A stretch of 25,931 nt of DNA from Planctomycetota bacterium (GCA_021780285.1 JAJXZA010000280.1:1-25931); one strand, 5' to 3'. Positions 8,989 to 17,453 are shown, counted from the stretch's first letter. Notes: generated by a model not told the origin, from the letters alone. Numbers and translations are program-made.

Positions 8989-10458
8989 TTAGCGTAACTG
9001 GTTGATGCGACGCCGTGCCAGCACACGGGCGGGCCATTCAACCGGTAGATCAGGCTGGACTATACGCCCATCAGCTGCGAGATTAAGACTCTCGCAAAGA
9101 GCTTCAGCCGCAAGGTAGCCGCTGCGAACCGCCCCTTCCATCGTCGCAGGCCAACCCGTGCGCGTATAGTCGCCGGCCAAAAACAGATTCGCTGCGCCGC
9201 CGGGGGGCGGTCCTTGCTGCGGCCGCAGTTGGTCAACTCCAGGCTTGGGCGAAAAAGTCGCTCGTTTTTCGATGACTATTACGCCGCGCAACAGTTTCGC
9301 ATCCCGCGCCGACGGAAAAAGCTCTCGAACCTGCCGCTCAAATTGTTCCATCGCAACGGGTTTTGGCACATCCACCCAATCGCGCGATGCACTAATAACG
9401 CCATGCAGCATCGAGCCGACAGCATCTTTGCGAAACAGCCATTGCAGCGGCCCCTCCAGAAGCGCCGCATGGCTAAGTTGCATCACCGGACGGTCAAACC
9501 ACAAGTGCACGCCTAAAATCGGCACACTCTCAAATGCGGCAAGGCCGGCAAAGCGGAGGTCACGCGACTTAATCTCATCGGGTACCCAGCGCTGCACCGC
9601 ATGATGATTGGCCGCCAAGACCACGGCGTCGGCAGCGATGATTGATCCATCCGTTAATTTTACGCCCTGCACAAGGCCGGCATTAAAAATAACCTCAGCA
9701 ACGCGGGTGGAGCAACGCACATCTTTACAGGGTATGTGCTTATACAGGTCCTCCAGCGGACAGGCGGGCAACCCTACAATGTAACCGTCACGATTGGCGA
9801 GCATGGCATCCTGAAAAACCTGAATGGCATATTTGGCGCTTGCATCGTTCGTCTGCTCATTTAGCGCCCCCACCAGCACAGGGTCATAAAATCTTTGGAC
9901 CACGCGCTGCGGCTGTTTATGTTGTTTCAGCCACTCGCCGAAGGCTACATTCTCAAGTTGCTCCCGTCCGGCCTTACCGAGCCGCAGCATGGCCAGCATG
10001 GCCCGGTTAATTGCCAAGCGATGCCGCAGACTAAGCGCTCCGAATCCCAGCATGGCCGGAGCCAGGTGTAGTGGTGCCGGCAGCCAGTTTGTGCCGGCAA
10101 GGTTGTGGAGCGTCCCGCGCTCATCGAGAAAATGCACCGCCCGCTCAAAACGAATGTTATCGCCGACGCCCATGCGCTGATATAAATCCAGCAAATTGGT
10201 GCAGCAACCCAACAGTACATGCTGGCAGTTATCCAATAGGGCGCCGGTCTCGCCATCCTCAAAAGAACTTGCCCGTCCGCCCAAAGCTCGGCGGGCCTCC
10301 AGCAGAGTGACGGCCACACCCCGCGATTCCAGCGCGACCGCAGCCGCCATACCGGCAAGGCCTCCACCGACCACAACCACACGCGGTGCTCGGTTTGCTG
10401 CGGCATTTTCGCTTTTTGTGGAGATATTCTTGGTCGTGTTGTCAGTTATATCAGCCAT
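8989..10458 (-). CDS. hpnE: Hydroxysqualene dehydroxylase HpnE (FAD-dependent)
   Basis: This amine-oxidase/phytoene-desaturase-fold flavoenzyme removes the hydroxyl of hydroxysqualene to give squalene, the last step of the HpnCDE route. The FAD-binding GGGLAG is at residues 31-36, followed by LEARRALGGRASS, then DNCQHVLLGC, a near match to the conserved HpnE block. The C-terminal FLAGDYTRTGWPATMEGA segment closes the FAD site. I start it at 10458 (489 residues), where a weak CCAGG precedes the ATG. An in-frame ATG at 10629 would add 57 residues with no family resemblance and would span three RNA dyads, so it is less likely. It is third in the hpnC-hpnD-hpnE order and is separated from hpnD by 231 nt. 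Confidence 0.92.
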   Translation of the reverse strand: MADITDNTTKNISTKSENAAANRAPRVVVVGGGLAGMAAAVALESRGVAVTLLEARRALGGRASSFEDGETGALLDNCQHVLLGCCTNLLDLYQRMGVGDNIRFERAVHFLDERGTLHNLAGTNWLPAPLHLAPAMLGFGALSLRHRLAINRAMLAMLRLGKAGREQLENVAFGEWLKQHKQPQRVVQRFYDPVLVGALNEQTNDASAKYAIQVFQDAMLANRDGYIVGLPACPLEDLYKHIPCKDVRCSTRVAEVIFNAGLVQGVKLTDGSIIAADAVVLAANHHAVQRWVPDEIKSRDLRFAGLAAFESVPILGVHLWFDRPVMQLSHAALLEGPLQWLFRKDAVGSMLHGVISASRDWVDVPKPVAMEQFERQVRELFPSARDAKLLRGVIVIEKRATFSPKPGVDQLRPQQGPPPGGAANLFLAGDYTRTGWPATMEGAVRSGYLAAEALCESLNLAADGRIVQPDLPVEWPARVLARRRINQLR

Positions 10459-10689
10459 ATTTGCCTGGTTATTCAAGAAATAATCGCAGCCGCCCTCTTG
10501 CGGCTGTCCTGTATGGGGTATTGGTGCTAGGGCACGCATGGGTCTGCCAATTTTTCTGGCGTGACGCGATATTTCATCGTCATAACCCATGTTTTTGTAG
10601 TGCAAATGCCGTTTGGTATGATTCGGCATGGCCCGACGCCCGATTTATTGGCAGACCCGCACGCATAGCCCGACTTTAATGCTTACGTT
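10459..10689 (-). other. Intercistronic hpnD-hpnE region with three dyad symmetries
   Basis: The 231 nt between hpnD and hpnE contain a 12-bp perfect inverted repeat (GGGTCTGCCAAT at 10540-10551 and ATTGGCAGACCC at 10647-10658). Nested inside it is a 6-bp hairpin (ATGCCG 10606-10611, CGGCAT 10624-10629). Nearer hpnE is a 7-bp hairpin with a 6-nt loop (CAGCCGC 10487-10493, GCGGCTG 10500-10506). On the minus-strand transcript the last hairpin is followed by a weak U-rich stretch. The region could modulate hpnE expression or mRNA stability; no known element is recognised. Confidence 0.4.
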
Positions 10690-11604
10690 TCAGTGGGCTT
10701 TGGGCTGGCGTCCCCGACGCAACGCCCGCCAGGCGATGCGGGCCTTGCTAAGCGCTCCCAGGCGAACCCGTCCCCGCAGCACACGAAACGGGTCCCGCTC
10801 TATTTTACGCAAAATGCCTTGATATATCGCCGTCATAGCATCCAACGCGGCGCGGCTATCCTCGCTGACGAGTTGGTCCAGCCCGGCTGAACGGCGATAA
10901 TATTCGTCCGCGCGCTGCACCTGCCACAAGATGAAGTCCTTAAACTGCGTACTGCGCCGACGATCGAGAACGTCGGCCGGTCGCACATGAAAATAATCAA
11001 ACTCGCGCTGCGGCAGATACATACGCTTTTGCTTAAGGTCTTCGTAGAGATCGCGCAGGATGTTGGTCAACTGAAACGCCAAGCCTCGATCTATAGCCAT
11101 CGCCTGCGCTTTGGACTCGCCGCTAAAACCCCAGATGTAAATGCTCGCCACACCCACGACACCCGCCACCTGATAGCAATAATGCTGCAAATCCTCAAAG
11201 CTGTTCATTTGCACAGACAACAAGTCACGCTGTTGGCCGTCAATCATGTCATCCAGCAGTTGAAGCGGAACGTTAAAATGTGCCACGCACTGGGCAAATG
11301 CCGGCCAACCCGCCCAACCGTCGGAGGTCACCGGTGGAGCGCCCGGTCGCGTATGCGCGTGGGTAAGCAGGCGGAACTGCTCCAAGTTTTTTTTCCGCTG
11401 TTCGGGCGAGCATGTCGGAGAGCTATCCACCAGGTCATCGGCCCGGCGCATCCATGCGTAAAGCGCAAACATGGCCGAACGCTTAGGCTCGGGCAACAAT
11501 CGAAGTCCATAATAAAAATTGCGGGCTTGCCGCCGGGTTACACGGGCGCAGAAATCATGGGAACGCAGTAATTCCGGCGTACAGTGCGGTACAGGCAAAG
11601 TCAT
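10690..11604 (-). CDS. hpnD: Presqualene diphosphate synthase HpnD
   Basis: This 304-residue trans-isoprenyl diphosphate synthase-fold enzyme joins two farnesyl diphosphates into presqualene diphosphate. The first Asp-rich motif is in YAWMRRADDLVD and the second in LTNILRDLYEDLKQKRMYLP, both needed for Mg2+-diphosphate binding. The ATG at 11604 overlaps the hpnC stop as ATGA, with GGGAGG at 6-nt spacing, so translation is probably coupled to hpnC. A longer in-frame start at 11670 would add 22 residues inside hpnC and is unlikely. It is assigned as HpnD rather than HpnC from its position between HpnC and HpnE and its motif context; the two paralogues are easy to swap. Confidence 0.9.
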   Translation of the reverse strand: MTLPVPHCTPELLRSHDFCARVTRRQARNFYYGLRLLPEPKRSAMFALYAWMRRADDLVDSSPTCSPEQRKKNLEQFRLLTHAHTRPGAPPVTSDGWAGWPAFAQCVAHFNVPLQLLDDMIDGQQRDLLSVQMNSFEDLQHYCYQVAGVVGVASIYIWGFSGESKAQAMAIDRGLAFQLTNILRDLYEDLKQKRMYLPQREFDYFHVRPADVLDRRRSTQFKDFILWQVQRADEYYRRSAGLDQLVSEDSRAALDAMTAIYQGILRKIERDPFRVLRGRVRLGALSKARIAWRALRRGRQPKAH

Positions 11605-12587
11605 GCAGAGCCTCCCTGCGGCACAGCAACAGAACGCCCGGGAGCTATGGCAACAATCGCCATACCCCAAATCGCCTGAAGCATCAGCCGCGCTTTCGTG
11701 GCTTTTGACAAAGTTGGCCGAGCGGTAAGCGTGTCATAACCTTTGCGCCGAATCGCCCGCAGAACCGCTTCGCCGCCGAGCGAAAATAGCGTTATTTGCG
11801 GTCGCAGCGACGGACGAATCAGCGGCAGCAATTGTCGCCCCTTGGCGAACATAGCGCTGCAGCGCTGGCATTCAAACTCCAACAGGTCACGGTAATAACT
11901 ATCGAATCGCCCCTGGCGCAACTGCTCAACCGTCACGCCGAAGCGATCCATCGAATCCTGCGGAAGATATACACGGTCGCGATCGGTAATGTCGCGCCGC
12001 ACATCTTGCCAGAAGTTTACAAGCTGCAAGGCCGAACATGTCTGATCCGATAAACGCTGTCTTTGCTCATCACGATAGCCACCCATGTAGAGCACCAACC
12101 GCCCCACCGGATCAGCACTGCGGCGGCAATAGTCCAGCACCTGATCAAAGGTGGCGTAGCGGGTCACGCGCTGATCCTGCTCAAAAGCATCTATTAAATC
12201 AAGAAATGGCCTGGCTGGAATATCCCATCGTTTGATCGTGCGACTTAGCGCGGTGAATACCGCCGTCTGGCAATCGCCGGCGTAACATGCAAGCGTCTGA
12301 CGACGAAAATCGGCCAGTAGCTGCAATGACAACGATGGGTTATGGACTTCGTCGCCAAGATCGTCGGCAATTCGGCAGAAACTGTAAACATTGCAGAAGT
12401 CCTGCCGCAGGTGGCGCGGCAGCAGCCGCGAAACAACGCTGAAGTTTTCGTAATGGCTGTGCGCAAGTTCGCGCGTATATGCCTCAGCGGATGCCTCATC
12501 ATTTGCCGGGGCAAACGCAGCCCGCACGGTTGGGGGCACGCCCGCGGGTAAATTCGTCAGTTGCACAGAACTGTCTTTTGTCGCCAT
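11601..12587 (-). CDS. hpnC: Hydroxysqualene synthase HpnC
   Basis: This 328-residue member of the squalene/phytoene synthase family is taken to convert presqualene diphosphate into hydroxysqualene. It has the ENFSVVSRLLPRHLR stretch typical of HpnC, the first Asp-rich motif in YSFCRIADDLGDE and the second in LVNFWQDVRRDITDRDRVYLP. I start it at 12587, where GAAGG lies about 6 nt upstream. An in-frame ATG at 12632 would add 15 basic residues and has no clear ribosome site. It is the first gene of the minus-strand hpnCDE operon and is divergent from ispH across a 288-nt gap. No squalene-hopene cyclase (hpnF) lies in the window. Confidence 0.92.
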   Translation of the reverse strand: MATKDSSVQLTNLPAGVPPTVRAAFAPANDEASAEAYTRELAHSHYENFSVVSRLLPRHLRQDFCNVYSFCRIADDLGDEVHNPSLSLQLLADFRRQTLACYAGDCQTAVFTALSRTIKRWDIPARPFLDLIDAFEQDQRVTRYATFDQVLDYCRRSADPVGRLVLYMGGYRDEQRQRLSDQTCSALQLVNFWQDVRRDITDRDRVYLPQDSMDRFGVTVEQLRQGRFDSYYRDLLEFECQRCSAMFAKGRQLLPLIRPSLRPQITLFSLGGEAVLRAIRRKGYDTLTARPTLSKATKARLMLQAIWGMAIVAIAPGRSVAVPQGGSA

Positions 12588-12681
12588 ATCCAACCTTCGC
12601 GCCTCACGCGGCTTGCCGGGCAAAAGAGCCATTATCGGCCAAGGCGCCGTTGCGGGTAATGCACGTCTCGCCGGGGCTGTT

Positions 12682-12709
12682 TTGCTACAAGCCCCAATCG
12701 GGTTATGAT
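12682..12709 (+). promoter_or_regulatory. Candidate promoter for ispH
   Basis: TTGCTA (12682-12687) and TATGAT (12704-12709) are 16 nt apart, a reasonable sigma-70-type pair. It would give a 5' UTR of about 160 nt before the ispH ATG. A 6-bp inverted repeat (GGGGCT/AGCCCC) overlaps the -35 area and might be an operator or chance. Confidence 0.45.
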
Positions 12710-12875
12710 AGCGTAATATGGCGGTTTGGGCGCGTCAGGCCAACACTGCTCTGGCCCAGGGCAATGGCGGCGATGCCTATTTCCGACGGACGCAGACCGG
12801 CGATATAACCAGGCAACCCAAAGGCGCATGGCCGCAAATGCCGATAACTTATTACCACACGAAGGAGTGGCGTTT

Positions 12876-13829
12876 ATGAAAGTTTTACTGGCCAACCCAC
12901 GTGGATTTTGTGCCGGCGTTAACATGGCAATTGAATGTGTAGAGCGCGTACTTCAGCTAAAAGGCGCTCCCGTTTATGTGTATCACGAAATTGTGCATAA
13001 CCGCCACGTTGTGGAACGATTTGTTCATCAGGGCGTGATCTTCGTCAATTCCATTGATGAAGTGCCCCAGGGGGCCACCGTGGTTTACAGCGCGCACGGC
13101 GTATCGCCCGAGGTGCGGCAAAAATCCAACGATCGTAAGCTTATTCAGGTGGATGCAACCTGTCCGCTCGTGACCAAAGTACACAACGAAGCGATTCGCT
13201 ATGCCCGGCAGAAATTTACGATCGTGCTCATCGGCCATGAAGATCACGATGAAGTAATCGGCACGCTCGGCGAAGCGCCCGATGCCATTCAAATTGTCGA
13301 AGACGTGGATGATGTAGATCAGCTGGATATTCCGGCAGATCATCGAATTGCCTACCTCACGCAAACCACGCTTAGCCTCGACGACGCCTCGGCCATTATT
13401 GCGGCTCTACGCAAAAAGTACCCACGCATTCAAAGCCCTCCCAAAGAAGACATTTGTTACGCCACCACCAATCGGCAGACCGCCGTGCAGAAGCTTGCGC
13501 CCGAGTGCGATCTGGTATTGGTGGTGGGCAGCCAAAACAGTTCGAACTCCAAGCGCCTGGTCGAAATGGCCGAAAACCGCGGTACCAAAGGTTATTTGAT
13601 TGATGATGTTTCGCACATTAACTACGACTGGTTCCAAGGGGTGAACACAGTGCTGATTACAGCGGGCGCCTCCGCTCCGGAAGACCTTGTGCAGGACATT
13701 ATTGCGCAGCTTCAATTGCGCTATGGCGCCACAGTAGAGTCGCGCCATGTTACCGAAGAAGACATGCATTTTGAGCTGCCGGTGTCGCTGCGCAAACTGG
13801 AGCGGCAGCACGCCGAAACCCCCGTGTAA
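12876..13829 (+). CDS. ispH: 4-hydroxy-3-methylbut-2-enyl diphosphate reductase
   Basis: This 317-residue iron-sulfur enzyme performs the last step of the MEP pathway, reducing HMBPP to isopentenyl and dimethylallyl diphosphate. The three cluster cysteines are visible: C12 in NPRGFCAGV, C96 in DATCPLVTKVH and C194 in EDICYATTNRQ. Substrate-site residues appear in HEIVHN (H41), SAHGVSP (H74) and GHEDHDEVIG. The start at 12876 has GAAGGAG at 8-nt spacing and gives the family's normal length; an upstream in-frame start at 12726 would add 50 unconserved residues. It is divergent from hpnCDE, whose substrate FPP is built from its products, and the next gene follows after 21 nt. Confidence 0.97.
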   Translation: MKVLLANPRGFCAGVNMAIECVERVLQLKGAPVYVYHEIVHNRHVVERFVHQGVIFVNSIDEVPQGATVVYSAHGVSPEVRQKSNDRKLIQVDATCPLVTKVHNEAIRYARQKFTIVLIGHEDHDEVIGTLGEAPDAIQIVEDVDDVDQLDIPADHRIAYLTQTTLSLDDASAIIAALRKKYPRIQSPPKEDICYATTNRQTAVQKLAPECDLVLVVGSQNSSNSKRLVEMAENRGTKGYLIDDVSHINYDWFQGVNTVLITAGASAPEDLVQDIIAQLQLRYGATVESRHVTEEDMHFELPVSLRKLERQHAETPV

Positions 13830-13850
13830 GGTTGAGAGGAAACCCGCCAG

Positions 13851-16145
13851 ATGGCATTTCTCCGCCGATTTCCGCTGCTGGCATACCTGCTGGTGCTGCT
13901 AAGCCTTATCGGCTTTGCGTACGCGTGCGAAAACTTCACGTTACTGGGCGTCGCGGTGCTGCTCACCGGGTTGAGCTGGTTTTTCATAGAGAATGGCAAC
14001 GGGCCGCCGGTTCCTCGCTGGGTTATCAACTCGGCGGTTCTGTTTGTATCTCTCATTTTATTTTGGGAACTGGTTATTCAACGCCAGAGCAATCTGATTT
14101 TGGCGCTGGGGCATTTCATCACCGGTTTAATATTATGCAAGCTTTTTGAAACCAAAAGTAATCGCGACTGGGGCCAACTACTGGTCCTGAGCCTGCTTTT
14201 AATTTTGTCGTCGGCGATCCTGACAACCTCAGCTGTTTTTGCGATGATCCTTGTAGCTTATCTGGCGTTAGGCCTCTATTTAAGCCTGGTTTTTCATCTT
14301 CGGGTCGAGACACAGCGTGCCATGGTTCAACGGGCTGCCGCAGACCGCGGCATGCTGATGGCCAGCAACGACTTGGTGATCGGCGCAAGCATTCGGCGCA
14401 TATTCTGGGGATCGGCCGTTGTGCTGTTTGTTTTTGCGGCTCTGGTGTTCGTACTTTTTCCACGCGGCGGCGTGCCTGGCATGCTCGCCAACTGGCGACT
14501 CCACGGCAACGGTTCACAAACGGGCTTCTCCAACCGCGTGGCGCTGGGCCAAATGGGCGAACTTCATCAGAGCAATGCGGTCGTCGCCGAGATCACTCTG
14601 CTGACGAACGGCAAGAACATCGGCAATGAGGGTTATCAACCCTACTTTGCCGGTTCAACCCTCGATGTTTACAGCCGGCGCTCGCACGAATGGATGCGAT
14701 CATCAGGCGGTGTGCCGTCGCCTAAAACATTGTTACTTGACGCCGGCAATAACCATACCGCCATTTTATATCACCTGACGGCAGCCCAACGCAAAGCAGG
14801 TGAAATTGAGCAGATCGTGCATCTGAACCGGCTTGGATCAGACAATAATTTATTTGCGATGCCGCCAGCGATTAAAATTGAAAGCAGCAGCACCACCAGC
14901 GTGATGCGGCTTCCCGACGGCTCTATCATAAGCGGCGCTTCGCGCTCCGGCGAGATAGATTACAAAGTGTGGAGCTCGCCGGCGCTGGCACCCTCTCTGC
15001 TGGGGCCGAAGCATCCTTCGCTCTTTCCGTCGTTTTCAATGTATCAGCCGTTCAGTCCCAGCGGCCTGATTGAAGTTGCTTCAGCACCAATCCCCAAGGC
15101 CGTGGCCGCCATGGCTGTGCGCGTGGGTGGCCCTCTTTTCTCGCGATTGGCTAAACATCCTGATTCCACCGCGGCCGCCAAGTTGCTTTGCCAGCGGTTT
15201 GAGACGTATCTGCAGTCACACTACAACTATTCGTTTACCATGACGCCCGTGGACCCCAATATAGATCCGACGGAAGATTTTCTGCTGCACAAACAAAAGA
15301 TCGGCGGCTACTGCGAATATTTTGCTTCGGCAATGGTGATGTTTTGCCGGGCGGCGGGCATTCCGGCCAGAATGGTTGTGGGATACCACGGCGGAGATTT
15401 TAATTCGGTTGGCGGTTACTACGTTGTGCGCCAAAAATTTGCTCATGCCTGGGTCCAGGCGTACATTCCGCACGTCGGCTGGACCCGCTTTGACCCCTCA
15501 CCGGCGGCAGCGCTGACCACGGTCGAGACTCCGCGAACCTGGTATTCAAAAATGACCGATTTTTTTCAATGGGTACGTTTACAATGGCTGCAGAATATCG
15601 TTGCATTTAATGCCGCCATGCGCAAGAGCATAATCCACGCAAGCGTTTTGGCAGTAAAGCACGGTTTTGAGGCAACGGTCATCTGGCTTAGAGCAATTGT
15701 TTCGGCGGTACGACATTGGATGATGAACCCCAAAAGCGGCCATTACCGTCTTTTTATCGCGGGCATGGTGCTTTTCCTGGCGGCAGGCATGACCTTCTGG
15801 CTTGTTCGCACATGGCATTGGCGGCGCACAAGCGTGGTCGCCAAAATGGTTCGCGGACTCGACGCGAAACTGCAGCGCAAGCTGTCGCGCGAACTGGCAT
15901 TTTTTGACCGGCTGGTGCGCCTCTTGGCCAAACGCGGAGTTAATCGTGACCCTGCCCACACGCCGCTCGAGTTTGTAACCCAAATCAGCCATCTACCACA
16001 GACTGTGCGGAATGAAGCGCGAACACTGGTAACCTATTTCTACGATATACGTTATGGGAACCAGGTTGTAACCCCAGAGCTTAGCAACCGCATCCAAGCA
16101 TCTATGAAGATTATTGAAAAAGAAATCCCTAACCTTCGTCTATAA
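13851..16145 (+). CDS. TgpA-like membrane protein with periplasmic transglutaminase core
   Basis: This 764-residue membrane protein has a DUF3488-like N-terminus with about six hydrophobic segments (roughly 9-27, 30-45, 60-80, 84-98, 106-145 and 186-206). A large extracytoplasmic part contains a transglutaminase core: catalytic C488 in GGYCEYFASAM, H532 in AHAWVQAYI and D548 in TRFDPSPA. A final membrane helix (about 637-655) and a cytoplasmic DUF4129-like tail (THTPLEF) follow. TgpA homologues are implicated in envelope maintenance, but the natural substrate is unknown. It starts 21 nt after ispH with GAGAGGA upstream, so it is probably in the same operon. The family's frequent partners (MoxR AAA+ ATPase and DUF58 protein) are not present here. 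Confidence 0.87.
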   Translation: MAFLRRFPLLAYLLVLLSLIGFAYACENFTLLGVAVLLTGLSWFFIENGNGPPVPRWVINSAVLFVSLILFWELVIQRQSNLILALGHFITGLILCKLFETKSNRDWGQLLVLSLLLILSSAILTTSAVFAMILVAYLALGLYLSLVFHLRVETQRAMVQRAAADRGMLMASNDLVIGASIRRIFWGSAVVLFVFAALVFVLFPRGGVPGMLANWRLHGNGSQTGFSNRVALGQMGELHQSNAVVAEITLLTNGKNIGNEGYQPYFAGSTLDVYSRRSHEWMRSSGGVPSPKTLLLDAGNNHTAILYHLTAAQRKAGEIEQIVHLNRLGSDNNLFAMPPAIKIESSSTTSVMRLPDGSIISGASRSGEIDYKVWSSPALAPSLLGPKHPSLFPSFSMYQPFSPSGLIEVASAPIPKAVAAMAVRVGGPLFSRLAKHPDSTAAAKLLCQRFETYLQSHYNYSFTMTPVDPNIDPTEDFLLHKQKIGGYCEYFASAMVMFCRAAGIPARMVVGYHGGDFNSVGGYYVVRQKFAHAWVQAYIPHVGWTRFDPSPAAALTTVETPRTWYSKMTDFFQWVRLQWLQNIVAFNAAMRKSIIHASVLAVKHGFEATVIWLRAIVSAVRHWMMNPKSGHYRLFIAGMVLFLAAGMTFWLVRTWHWRRTSVVAKMVRGLDAKLQRKLSRELAFFDRLVRLLAKRGVNRDPAHTPLEFVTQISHLPQTVRNEARTLVTYFYDIRYGNQVVTPELSNRIQASMKIIEKEIPNLRL

Positions 16146-16289
16146 ATCATTCACTGCGAATTACATACGCCACAATTCGTCATTGAAGAATATATACTAC
16201 GCAATGGCGTATTTATTATAAAAATTCAATTTTTAGACTGGAAATGACCGAGCCAATCTGCCACAATATTAATCTAATGTGATGTGCGA

Positions 16290-16511
16290 GTGTGAGCCGG
16301 CGAGGCATGGAGCCTTAAGCCGAAACACACAAACGTACCTGTGCGGTTCCTTTGAACCACACAACGATGCTTGGCTTTGCTGCACTTTACCCGTGGCCAG
16401 CCAAGCAACCAGAGGGGTGGGTTTGGTAGCGAGGTTCCTGTAAGGCCCTCTGGTTGACGTGGCAACGACCGCAATGGCTCGTGTGCCGCCTTTGCTTGGC
16501 ACCACACCAAG
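16290..16511. ncRNA. Candidate structured RNA, five consecutive hairpins (strand uncertain)
   Basis: Consecutive stems are: H1 16291-16329 (TGTG/CACA, CGGC/GCCG and AGGC/GCCT stacked); H2 16341-16362 (GTG, GGTTC / GAACC, CAC around one mismatch); H3 16368-16376 with 16399-16407 (9 bp perfect); H4 16406-16416 with 16446-16456 (11 bp perfect, 29-nt loop); and a weaker H5 (GTGCC 16483-16487 with GGCAC 16498-16502). H2's only mismatch is C-A on the plus strand but becomes a G-U pair on the minus strand, a slight hint for minus-strand transcription. It matches no RNase P, tmRNA, SRP or 6S signature that I can see. Promoter and terminator are unclear. Confidence 0.45.
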
Positions 16512-16549
16512 GAAAAAGGAAGACGCCGCCGTCATGGCCGCGTTATCCA

Positions 16550-16579
16550 GGTCTGTGATGACACGGTCTGTGATGACAC
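16550..16579. repeat. Two-copy 15-bp tandem repeat
   Basis: GGTCTGTGATGACAC occurs twice head-to-tail (16550-16564 and 16565-16579), followed by GG of a would-be third copy. It lies about 95 nt before the 3D-domain gene, either a recent slippage duplication or a tandem protein-binding site. Confidence 0.85.
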
Positions 16580-16674
16580 GGCCGGATGTAGATTTTACTG
16601 TTGCCATCGCAGGATGCGGGTGGCTCATGCGACACGGATGTTGCACCAGTTAAAGTACACTGGAGCAACGCATA

Positions 16675-17406
16675 ATGCCTCAGCGACGCGATGTGCCAAA
16701 AGCTGAAACATGGGAACTCGCAGTACTGTTTGTGCTGTTGGTGATTGGGCCGGCCACCATTGCCCTCTTCTGGCGGATGGGGCATGTTGCCAGCCTGATG
16801 GCGGTTACAACCTCATCGGCCTATGCTCCGGCGGCCGTGGTGCCAATCCCGGCGGCTGAACCGTCAAATCGGATCGGTCGCATGGCCGCTGCAGCCGCAA
16901 CTCAAACGTCGCGGCCGCATTTCATTCAGGAGGCCGCCGCAAAAGCCGCCTCGGAAAAAGCGGCGATGATTCGGCGAGCACAGGCCGCACAACAGGCCGC
17001 GACAGTTCGCAAAGCCGCTCTTAATAAACTCCTCGCACATAGACACCAACCAAGCATTTTCTGGTTTCATGGGAAGCGCTATGAATACTCAAAAACACTG
17101 CTGCTGCGTGTAACCGGCTACGCACCCGACCGTCGTTGCTGCTGGCCTTACAACGGCACCACCACCGCCTCCGGCGCAAGCGTTCGCACCAACGATGGAC
17201 ACCTGGTTGCCGCCGATACACATTTGATTCCGTTCGGCTCACTCGTAAAAGTACCCGGCTACGATCATCAGCGACCGGTTCCCGTGCTCGACCGGGGCGG
17301 AGCCATCCGCGGATATCGGCTTGATGTGCTGCAGCCAAGCTTTTACTCGGCTCGCCTTTGGGGCCATAAACTGCTCCGCGTTCGCGTTTACCGGCCCCTG
17401 AGGTAA
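16675..17406 (+). CDS. Membrane-anchored 3D-domain protein (probable cell-wall enzyme)
   Basis: This 243-residue protein has one N-terminal membrane helix (about 13-32), an Ala-rich, probably helical spacer (about 66-122), and a C-terminal 3D domain (about 142-240). The 3D domain is the small double-psi barrel of MltA-like lytic transglycosylases and the YabE/Rpf group. Its three hallmark aspartates are D181 (VAAD), D206 (VLDRGG) and D217 (RLDVL). GTTTASG and IPFGSLVKVPGY also fit. A peptidoglycan-cleaving role in the periplasm is likely but unproven for this short form. The ATG has GGAG at 9-nt spacing. It sits between a hairpin-rich gap and a deacetylase gene. Confidence 0.8.
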   Translation: MPQRRDVPKAETWELAVLFVLLVIGPATIALFWRMGHVASLMAVTTSSAYAPAAVVPIPAAEPSNRIGRMAAAAATQTSRPHFIQEAAAKAASEKAAMIRRAQAAQQAATVRKAALNKLLAHRHQPSIFWFHGKRYEYSKTLLLRVTGYAPDRRCCWPYNGTTTASGASVRTNDGHLVAADTHLIPFGSLVKVPGYDHQRPVPVLDRGGAIRGYRLDVLQPSFYSARLWGHKLLRVRVYRPLR

Positions 17407-17415
17407 CCGCAAAAG

Positions 17416-17443
17416 TTGGCGATAACGAATGCCGCGGTATACT
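17416..17443 (+). promoter_or_regulatory. Candidate promoter for the ChbG/YdjC gene (short or no 5' UTR)
   Basis: TTGGCG (17416-17421) and TATACT (17438-17443) are 16 nt apart. Transcription would begin at about 17450-17454, at or within a few nt of the gene's ATG (17454). No Shine-Dalgarno is convincing, so the mRNA may be leaderless. Confidence 0.45.
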
Positions 17444-17453
17444 CTCAGGCTTA

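Larger units (their letters stand above)
16146..16674. other. 529-nt non-coding gap: AT-rich left part, hairpin-rich centre, 3D-gene leader
   Basis: No credible gene lies here. 16146-16260 is AT-rich, with a 7-bp inverted repeat (ATACGCC/GGCGTAT) and a short AAAATT/AATTTT palindrome, and may hold the end of the upstream transcript. 16290-16511 is the structured-RNA candidate listed separately. 16550-16579 is a 15-bp tandem duplication. The GGAG at 16662-16665 is the ribosome site of the next gene. A 125-codon open frame runs antisense across it but has no gene-like composition. Confidence 0.6.

Noticed and set aside
10459..10629. 57-residue N-terminal extension of HpnE
   Set aside because: No ribosome site at 10629, no homology-like features, and the stretch is occupied by RNA dyads. 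The FAD motif sits normally from the 10458 start.
16261..16300. Group II intron 5' end suggested by GTGCGAG
   Set aside because: No intron domain V/VI consensus or reverse transcriptase follows; a seven-base match is not evidence.
16269..16646. 125-codon minus-strand ORF across the hairpin-rich gap
   Set aside because: No recognisable domain, no ribosome site, and it includes the tandem repeat (VITDRVITDL). The base-paired structure explains the region better.
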